From: Candidatus Aminicenantota bacterium
GTDB lineage: Bacteria > Acidobacteriota > Aminicenantia > S016-38
Direction of reading: 5' to 3'
Assembly: GCA_027062035.1 (NCBI GenBank)
Contig: JAMOUL010000152.1
Location: 1-9,957 of the forward strand
DNA length: 9,957 nt
Shown one piece after another: positions 5,449 through 9,957 of the stretch; the first letter of the stretch is position 1, and the number at the start of each line of letters is the position of its first letter. The position numbers and the translations under genes are program-made. Below the pieces are notes generated by a model, which was given only the letters and a program-made list of their open reading frames with translations, was not told the DNA's origin and made no database searches.

Positions 5449-5559
5449 GGGAGAGAAGAACTTGCATTAACTTGAAATTATTTCAAGACTGTATATATAA
5501 TTTTAGAAAAATTGATTTAAGGAGGTAAAAATGGATGCAGTTCTTCTCTCCCGCATCCA
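5449..5559 (+). promoter_or_regulatory. Long-range complementary element spanning the cydA start
   Basis: GGGAGAGAAGAACT (5449-5462) is a perfect reverse complement of AGTTCTTCTCTCCC (5539-5552). Skipping T5463, GCAT (5464-5467) also pairs with ATGC (5535-5538), giving 18 pairs with one bulge. The stem would occupy cydA codons 2-8 and put the ribosome-binding site in the loop. In competition, TGGATGC (5532-5538) and GCATCCA (5553-5559) form a 7-bp hairpin whose 14-nt loop is exactly the complementary core. The left arm is absent from RNA made by the cydA promoter. The complementarity is seen directly; the switch function is inference. Confidence 0.55.
5471..5501 (+). promoter_or_regulatory. 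cydA promoter with palindromic operator
   Basis: TTGAAA (5472-5477) and a perfect TATAAT (5496-5501) are 18 bp apart, predicting a start near 5508. The perfect palindrome CTTGAAAT-T-ATTTCAAG (5471-5487) covers the -35, the usual placement of a repressor site. A partial copy of the half-site, CTTGCATTA (5461-5469), lies just upstream in direct orientation. The 7-1-7 geometry resembles Fur/PerR boxes but the sequence is not a clear match to them, to Rex (TTGTGA-type) or to FNR (TTGAT-N4-ATCAA). The regulator is unknown. Confidence 0.72.
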
Positions 5560-6856
5560 GTTTGGTGTAGCGGCAGGCTTTCACTTTCTGTTTCCTCCTA
5601 CAACCCTCGGCTTATCTCTGGTCATTCTTGTAATCGAATCTCTTTACCTGAAGTACAATGAAGAAATCTACAGAAGAATTTCTGATTTTCTCATCAAAAT
5701 TTTAGCTCTTGTTTTTGTTCTGGGAACCGCTACAGGAATAACACTGGAGTTTTCCTTCGGAACAAACTGGTCAAATTACTCCAGGGTGGTCGGGGACATT
5801 TTTGGAGCTCCACTTGCTGCGGAAGGTGTTTTCGCATTCTTCCTGGAATCCATGTTTCTTGGAGTGCTGGTTTTTGGTAGAAAAAGGGTTTCCAGGAAGC
5901 TCTTCTGGTGGTCAGCCTTCTTTGTATTCTTCGGGTCCCATCTTTCAGGTCTGTGGATAATAATCGCCAATTCCTGGATGCAGACACCTGCCGGCTACAA
6001 AATGGTAAATGGGATAGCCAGACTTACAAACTTCTTCCAGGCGGCAGTAAATCATTCCACTGTAGAACGCTATCTTCATACCATAGCGGCAGGATGGATT
6101 ACAGGCTCACTCCTGGTTGCAGGAATTGCAGCATATTACCTCATCAAAAACCTTTATACAGAGGAAGCTAAAATTCTCCTGAAAAAAGCCTTCACAATTT
6201 TCGCCATAGTATCAATCCTCCAGCTCTTCCTCGGACACTTCCATTCCATAGAAGTTGCAAAATATCAGCCTGAGAAAATGGCAGCCTTTGAAGCTCTATG
6301 GGAAAGTCAGGAAGGCGCACCCCTTGCAATTTTTGGAATTCCTGACACAGACGCTCAAAAAACCCATCTTTACATTGGAATTCCTAAAATGTTGAGCTAT
6401 CTCATCTATTTCGATACCAAGGCAAAGGTTAAGGGACTCAATGAATTTCCAAGGGAAAACTGGCCACCTGTATTTGGCACCTTCCTGTCCTATCATCTTA
6501 TGATTATTTTCGGAGGATGGTTTATTCTTCTGGCCATTCTGGGATTTTATCTTATGAAAAGGAACAGGATTTTCTCCTCCAGATGGTTTCTGAAATTATT
6601 GTTATATTCAATCCCCCTACCGTACCTTGCGAACACCTTCGGGTGGATCGCGGCTGAAGTGGGAAGACAGCCCTGGGCAGTTTACAGGATAATAAGAACA
6701 AAGGATGCTGCATCGGTAGTAGTTCCCGCAGGACAGATACTGTTTACCCTGATAATATTTACCCTGATTTACTCACTCTTCTTCGTGGTAGGACTCCACT
6801 TCCTGAAAAAAATTGTAAAAAAAGGTCCCGTTGAAGGCCTACCACAGGGATATTAA
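5531..6856 (+). CDS. cydA: Cytochrome bd quinol oxidase subunit I
   Basis: This membrane subunit oxidises quinol and reduces O2 to water; it carries the three haems. Visible landmarks are H18 (AGFHFLF, haem b595 ligand), E98 and E106 (AAEGVFAFFLES), H183 (RYLHTIAAG, haem b558 ligand), M324 (YHLM, probable second b558 ligand), KYQPEKMAAFE (244-254) in the quinol (Q) loop, and GRQPW (378-382). About nine hydrophobic membrane segments are apparent. At 441 residues, with little between the QPEKMAAFE motif and the next helices, it belongs to the short-Q-loop group. AAGGAGGT (5519-5526) is 4 nt before the ATG. It heads its own promoter and is followed 11 nt later by cydB. No cydX-like small membrane peptide or cydCD is seen in the window. 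Confidence 0.97.
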   Translation: MDAVLLSRIQFGVAAGFHFLFPPTTLGLSLVILVIESLYLKYNEEIYRRISDFLIKILALVFVLGTATGITLEFSFGTNWSNYSRVVGDIFGAPLAAEGVFAFFLESMFLGVLVFGRKRVSRKLFWWSAFFVFFGSHLSGLWIIIANSWMQTPAGYKMVNGIARLTNFFQAAVNHSTVERYLHTIAAGWITGSLLVAGIAAYYLIKNLYTEEAKILLKKAFTIFAIVSILQLFLGHFHSIEVAKYQPEKMAAFEALWESQEGAPLAIFGIPDTDAQKTHLYIGIPKMLSYLIYFDTKAKVKGLNEFPRENWPPVFGTFLSYHLMIIFGGWFILLAILGFYLMKRNRIFSSRWFLKLLLYSIPLPYLANTFGWIAAEVGRQPWAVYRIIRTKDAASVVVPAGQILFTLIIFTLIYSLFFVVGLHFLKKIVKKGPVEGLPQGY

Positions 6857-6867
6857 GGAGGTGAAGA

Positions 6868-7881
6868 ATGGAAGCTTTACAGATTATCTGGTATATATTA
6901 ATAGGGGTATTATTCCTCGGTTATTCTGTGCTGGATGGTTTCGACCTGGGAATAGGCGTACTCTTTCCCTTTATTGCAAAAAAGGAAGAAGAAAAGAGGA
7001 TACTCCTAAATGCCATTGGTCCTTTCTGGGACGGCAATGAGGTGTGGATCCTGACGGGTGGAGGCGCGCTCTTTGCTGCATTTCCCCATGCTTATGCTAC
7101 CGTATTTAGCGGATTCTACCTTGCTCTCATGCTCGTACTATTTGCCCTTATCTTCAGAGCGGTATCCTTCGAATTCAGAGCCCATTCCGAAAGGAAAAAG
7201 TTCTGGGAATGGACTTTCATAATAGGTAGTTTCCTTCCTGCTCTTTTATATGGAGTGGCGCTTGGAAACGTGGTTTATGGGGTACCCATCAAATTAATAA
7301 ACGGAAACATGGAATTCGCCGGAAACTTCTTCACACTGCTCCGCCCCTATCCACTCATAATAGGGATCTTTGGTCTTGTTATGTTTCTCCTTCAGGGAGC
7401 GACTTATGCTGTTCTTAAGTCAGAAGGTGAACTTCAGGAAAGGGCACGTACAGCCGCCAGAAAGGCCTGGTGGGGATTTCTTTTTATGGCAATAGTGTCC
7501 TTCATCCTTACCGCAATCCTCCTTCCCCATGCCATCAAAAGGCCGCTCGCATGGATAGCCGCAATAATAACCTTCGCTGGCTGGTACATGATTTATCCTG
7601 CTCTAAAGAAAGGGGCAGATTCCCTTGCTTTCTACATGTCCTCTCTGGCTATTGTGGGCCTCTGGGGAATTATAGGAGCCATCCATTTCCCCAACCTTGT
7701 AAGGTCCATTAATGACCCCGCCAATCTATCAATAACTATTTACAATGCCTCCTCTTCAAAGCTTACCCTGACGGTAATGCTGATAATTGCTCTGATCGGC
7801 ATGCCCATAGTTATCCTTTACACCGCCTACATTTACAAATGGTTTAAAGGAAAGGTAAAGCTGGAGGAAGGAGCTTATTAA
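6868..7881 (+). CDS. cydB: Cytochrome bd quinol oxidase subunit II
   Basis: This is the partner membrane subunit of CydA. The family signature is complete: LDGFDLGIG (22-30), IGPFWDGNEVWILTGGGALFAAFP (about 50-73) and FPNLVRSINDPANLS (274-288), followed by SSSKLTL. Eight or so hydrophobic helices are evident. Length is 337 residues, within the usual range. AAGGAGGTG immediately follows the cydA stop and sets the ATG. An operon with cydA is near certain. The C-terminus is a short charged tail (KGKVKLEEGAY) before the winged-helix gene. Together with FprA this gives the cell both a membrane and a soluble O2 sink. Confidence 0.97.
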   Translation: MEALQIIWYILIGVLFLGYSVLDGFDLGIGVLFPFIAKKEEEKRILLNAIGPFWDGNEVWILTGGGALFAAFPHAYATVFSGFYLALMLVLFALIFRAVSFEFRAHSERKKFWEWTFIIGSFLPALLYGVALGNVVYGVPIKLINGNMEFAGNFFTLLRPYPLIIGIFGLVMFLLQGATYAVLKSEGELQERARTAARKAWWGFLFMAIVSFILTAILLPHAIKRPLAWIAAIITFAGWYMIYPALKKGADSLAFYMSSLAIVGLWGIIGAIHFPNLVRSINDPANLSITIYNASSSKLTLTVMLIIALIGMPIVILYTAYIYKWFKGKVKLEEGAY

Positions 7882-7891
7882 GGAGACAAAA

Positions 7892-8074
7892 ATGGAGGAT
7901 AAAAAGAAACTGGTCCTTGAAGTTATGAGAAAATCTGGAAAACCCATGAAAACCGGAGAGATCGCGAAGGCAACAGGACTCGATTCCAAAGAGGTCGGCA
8001 AAATAATCAAAGAACTTAAGAAAGAGGGGAAAATTTCTTCTCCCAAAAGGTGCTTCTACTCACCAGTTGAATAG
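7892..8074 (+). CDS. Small winged-helix DNA-binding protein
   Basis: The 60-residue protein is almost entirely one winged helix-turn-helix. Helix 1 is about 4-14 (KKLVLEVMRKS), the helix-turn-helix is about 20-46 (KTGEIAKATGLDSKEVGKII, then KELKKEG), and the wing is KISSPKRCFYSPVE. A single cysteine, C54, lies in the wing. There is no effector or dimerisation domain. AAGGAG sets the start 10 nt after cydB, so it should be co-expressed with the oxidase. It could be a local repressor for the palindrome upstream of cydA, or an unrelated small DNA-binding protein; the sequence does not decide. The fold is confident, the target is unknown. Confidence 0.85.
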   Translation: MEDKKKLVLEVMRKSGKPMKTGEIAKATGLDSKEVGKIIKELKKEGKISSPKRCFYSPVE

Positions 8075-8076
8075 TG

Positions 8077-8098
8077 GGAAGGGGGAATTCCCCCTTCC
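8077..8098 (+). other. 22-bp perfect palindrome / hairpin before sfsA
   Basis: GGAAGGGGG (8077-8085) and CCCCCTTCC (8090-8098) flank AATT, making a perfect 22-bp DNA palindrome and a 9-bp RNA stem with a tetraloop. It begins 3 nt after the winged-helix stop. No T-run follows, so it is a poor intrinsic terminator. It sits 8 nt before the preferred sfsA start, where a Shine-Dalgarno would normally be. Confidence 0.65.
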
Positions 8099-8106
8099 AG
8101 ATCACC

Positions 8107-8817
8107 ATGAAAGTTAAAGATATCAAATGGGATTCAAAGGGCATTTTTTTAGAAAGGCCCAATAGATTTGTGGGAATAGTCAGGATATTAACGCCTAAAA
8201 ATGAGGGTATCCACAGGGTTCACATACATGACCCTGGAAGGTTGGAGGAAATTTTGTTTCCCGGAAATACGGTTTATTTAAAAAGGGAAAATTCTCCAGG
8301 GAGAAAAACGAAATGGGACCTTATTGCAGGAGAAGTTAACGGAAAACCCGTGTTTACCAACTCCAGATATCACAGGGAAATTTCCCTGTGGGTTATAAAA
8401 CATCTGAAAATTTTCGGGGAGGTTGACAAAATAATTCCTGAATTTACTTACAAAAGAAGCAGAATGGACTTTCTCCTTATCAAAAAAGACAGAGAAATCC
8501 TGGTAGAAACCAAGGGTTGCACCCTTGCAAAGAAAAACATTGCCCTTTTCCCGGATGCCCCCACCACAAGGGGAAAGCGGCATGTCGAGGAACTAATTGA
8601 AGCAAGGAAGGAAGGAAAGGAAGCGGCACTTCTAATTCTTGTCTTTCGGCAAGAGGCAAGGTGTTTCTCTCCCAATTTCGAAACTGACCCTGAATTTTCC
8701 AGAACCTTTTTAGAAGCCCTGAAAAACGATGTAAAAATTTATCCCCTGGTTTTTTCCTATTCAGGAGAAAGTATTTCATATTTAACTAAAATACCAATTT
8801 GCGTCCATTCCGGTTAA
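8107..8817 (+). CDS. sfsA: SfsA family protein
   Basis: SfsA proteins (sugar fermentation stimulation) are DNA-binding proteins with a PD-(D/E)xK nuclease-like core; their cellular role is unsettled. From the chosen start there are 236 residues, the usual length. Visible motifs are RPNRFVGIV near the N-terminus, HDPGRLEEIL (41-50), the MDFLL (120-124) and VETKGCTL (133-140) strands carrying D121, E134 and K136 of the nuclease-like site, and FPDAPTTRGKRHVEEL (148-163). ATG 8107 fits the family start. A GTG at 8074 overlapping the previous stop would add 11 residues encoded across the palindrome and is less likely. Neither start has a Shine-Dalgarno. Its link to oxygen defence is only positional. 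Confidence 0.9.
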   Translation: MKVKDIKWDSKGIFLERPNRFVGIVRILTPKNEGIHRVHIHDPGRLEEILFPGNTVYLKRENSPGRKTKWDLIAGEVNGKPVFTNSRYHREISLWVIKHLKIFGEVDKIIPEFTYKRSRMDFLLIKKDREILVETKGCTLAKKNIALFPDAPTTRGKRHVEELIEARKEGKEAALLILVFRQEARCFSPNFETDPEFSRTFLEALKNDVKIYPLVFSYSGESISYLTKIPICVHSG

Positions 8818-8827
8818 AATATTTCAT

Positions 8828-9475
8828 ATGGATACGTCAGAGCTTAATGATATAAGAACCATTTTTAATAAAAGAAAGGGAGAAATAGAGGAACGCCTGA
8901 AGGAATTTCGTCTCGTCCTTAAAAGGAATAATCCCAGGGAATTGTTCGGCGAGCTTGCCTTCTGTCTTTTAACCCCTCAGTCCAGGGCCAAAACATGCTG
9001 GGCTGCCATAGAAAGATTAAAGAAAACCGGAATTCTCTACGATGGTTCTGCTCCGGAAATAGAAAAGCACCTTACAGGGGTAAGATTTAAAAGGAACAAA
9101 TCCAGATATATAGAAGAGGCCAGGGAAAAATTTTTAAAAGACAATAGGTTTACACTTATGGAAAATATCGCCTCCCGCTCTCCCCATGAAGCAAGGGAAT
9201 GGCTGGTTAAAAATGTGAAGGGGATGGGGATGAAGGAAGCAAGCCACTTCCTGAGGAACATAGGGCTGGGAGAGGACCTTGCAATTCTGGACAGACACAT
9301 TTTAAAGAATCTGAAGGCTCTGAAAGTTATCAGGGACATTCCCGCCTCAATCTCACCTAAAAAATACTTAAACATTGAGGAAAGAATGAGAAAATTTTCC
9401 AGGGATATTGGAATCCCGATGTCCGTTCTGGACCTTGTTTTCTGGTGCAGAGAAACAGGAGAAATTTTTAAATAG
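8828..9475 (+). CDS. ogg: 8-oxoguanine DNA glycosylase/AP lyase, Ogg2 type
   Basis: This base-excision repair enzyme removes 8-oxoguanine and nicks the abasic site. The sequence shows a helix-hairpin-helix (VKGMGMKEASHFLRNIG, 130-146) with catalytic K136, followed by the conserved aspartate D155 (LAILDRHILKNL). The protein ends in lysine (TGEIFK, K215), and in the Ogg2 family this C-terminal lysine contributes to recognition of the oxidised base. Its 215 residues match Ogg2, known mainly from archaea and some thermophilic bacteria, rather than larger eukaryote-type Ogg1. There is no clear Shine-Dalgarno before ATG 8828, 10 nt after sfsA. Co-location with O2- and peroxide-handling genes fits its role. 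Confidence 0.92.
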   Translation: MDTSELNDIRTIFNKRKGEIEERLKEFRLVLKRNNPRELFGELAFCLLTPQSRAKTCWAAIERLKKTGILYDGSAPEIEKHLTGVRFKRNKSRYIEEAREKFLKDNRFTLMENIASRSPHEAREWLVKNVKGMGMKEASHFLRNIGLGEDLAILDRHILKNLKALKVIRDIPASISPKKYLNIEERMRKFSRDIGIPMSVLDLVFWCRETGEIFK

Positions 9476-9486
9476 GAGGGGAAAAA

Positions 9487-9957
9487 ATGAAACTAAAACC
9501 GGAAATAATGAAAAAAATCCTCGAATTTCAGAAAACCGAAATCGACGAGTCCCTTGTTTACAGAAAGCTCGCTAAAAAAACAAAGGGCGAAAACCAGAAG
9601 GTCCTCGAAAGGATAGCGGATGATGAAGTGCGCCACTATCTGAAGTGGAGGGAGTATACAGGAAAGGATATGAAGCCAAACAAAATAAAGGCCTTCTTCT
9701 ATTCCCTTATTGCCACGGTCTTCGGTATTACATTCGCCATAAAAATGATGGAAGGGGGAGAAAGAAAGGCAGAGGAAGAATATTCACTTGTAAAGGGGGA
9801 AGTTCCAGACGCTGAAGAAATTATAAGGGATGAACTGGAGCACGAATACTCGCTTATCAACATGATAAACGAGGAAAAAATAAACTACATCGGGTCAATG
9901 GTTCTCGGCGTGAATGATGCCATTGTTGAACTTACCGGGGCCCTTGCAGGATTGACC
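9487..9957 (+). CDS. Ferritin-domain/VIT1-CCC1 family membrane protein (3' end missing)
   Basis: The first 157 residues are present; the frame is open to the window edge. The N-terminal ferritin-like domain shows E21, E47-x-x-H50 (DEVRHY) and E116-x-x-H119 (DELEHE). It is interrupted by a hydrophobic stretch (about 69-88, from AFFYSLIATVFGITF). At 136-157, GSMVLGVNDAIVELTGALAGLT is the start of the VIT1/CCC1 iron/manganese transporter domain. A full protein would place iron next to a membrane transporter, moving it out of the cytoplasm or into a compartment. AGGAGGGG overlaps the ogg stop and sets the ATG. It probably ends the island, although what follows is not visible. Domain assignment is firm; substrate and direction are inferred from the family. 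Confidence 0.9.
   Translation, partial: MKLKPEIMKKILEFQKTEIDESLVYRKLAKKTKGENQKVLERIADDEVRHYLKWREYTGKDMKPNKIKAFFYSLIATVFGITFAIKMMEGGERKAEEEYSLVKGEVPDAEEIIRDELEHEYSLINMINEEKINYIGSMVLGVNDAIVELTGALAGLT

Noticed and set aside
5471..5487. Rex or FNR binding site upstream of cydA
   Set aside because: Rex sites are TTGTGA-N6-TCACAA-like and FNR sites are TTGAT-N4-ATCAA; arm sequence and spacing differ here, so the regulator is left unnamed.
8074..8106. GTG start for sfsA overlapping the winged-helix stop
   Set aside because: It would translate through the palindrome and add 11 residues not typical of SfsA; ATG 8107 matches the family N-terminus. Kept only as an alternative.
1..9957. tRNA, rRNA or CRISPR sequences
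   Set aside because: No cloverleaf-like, rRNA-like or regularly spaced repeat sequence was seen; gaps are all under 120 bp.

Overview
The window is a one-strand array of 15 genes, with every supported gene on the + strand. It reads as an oxygen- and iron-handling island of an anaerobic or microaerophilic bacterium, probably a thermophile. Bacterial identity is inferred from a sigma70-type promoter at the left edge (TTGACA, 17 bp, TAGAAT) and strong AAGGAGGT-type ribosome-binding sites before most genes. The thermophilic, anaerobic lifestyle is inferred from AGG/AGA and ATA codon preference, Lys/Glu-rich proteins, archaeal-type peroxiredoxins and Ogg2-type DNA glycosylase, and heavy reliance on rubredoxin-linked non-haem iron enzymes. 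I cannot name the phylum from sequence alone.

Layout. 1-117: promoter and leader. 118-2832: a flavodiiron O2/NO reductase (fprA) and two peroxiredoxins, one cytoplasmic and one with a signal peptide, separated by a hairpin plus T-tract. 2896-4745: rubrerythrin, one-iron superoxide reductase, a rubredoxin-less ferritin-like protein and a bacterioferritin-like protein. 4757-5441: a flavin-reductase-domain protein and a rubredoxin, which together look like a split version of the Hrb electron donor to FprA. 5442-5530: a second promoter with a perfect 17-bp palindrome over its -35. 5531-7881: cydA and cydB for cytochrome bd quinol oxidase. 7892-8074: a 60-residue winged-helix protein. 8107-9475: sfsA and an Ogg2-type 8-oxoguanine glycosylase. 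9487-end: the start of a ferritin-domain/VIT1-CCC1 membrane protein, cut by the window edge.

How the genes fit together (inference from families and order). Superoxide goes to the reductase, peroxide to rubrerythrin and the peroxiredoxins, and O2 to FprA in the cytoplasm and cytochrome bd in the membrane. NAD(P)H electrons probably reach FprA, and perhaps rubrerythrin and the superoxide reductase, through the flavin-reductase protein and rubredoxin. Ferritin-like proteins and the VIT1-like protein hold or move the iron that would otherwise feed Fenton chemistry, and Ogg2 repairs oxidised guanine.

The most unusual non-coding signal is around the cydA start. A segment just after the rubredoxin stop (5449-5467) is complementary, 14 bp perfect and 18 bp with one bulge, to codons 2-8 of cydA, and the 14-nt core of the target is exactly the loop of a local 7-bp hairpin that includes the start codon. 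Only a transcript reading through from upstream would carry both halves, so the element could uncouple cydA translation from the upstream operon. Other notable points are a 197-bp nearly identical block shared by the two otherwise diverged peroxiredoxin genes, and the Met-rich exported peroxiredoxin.
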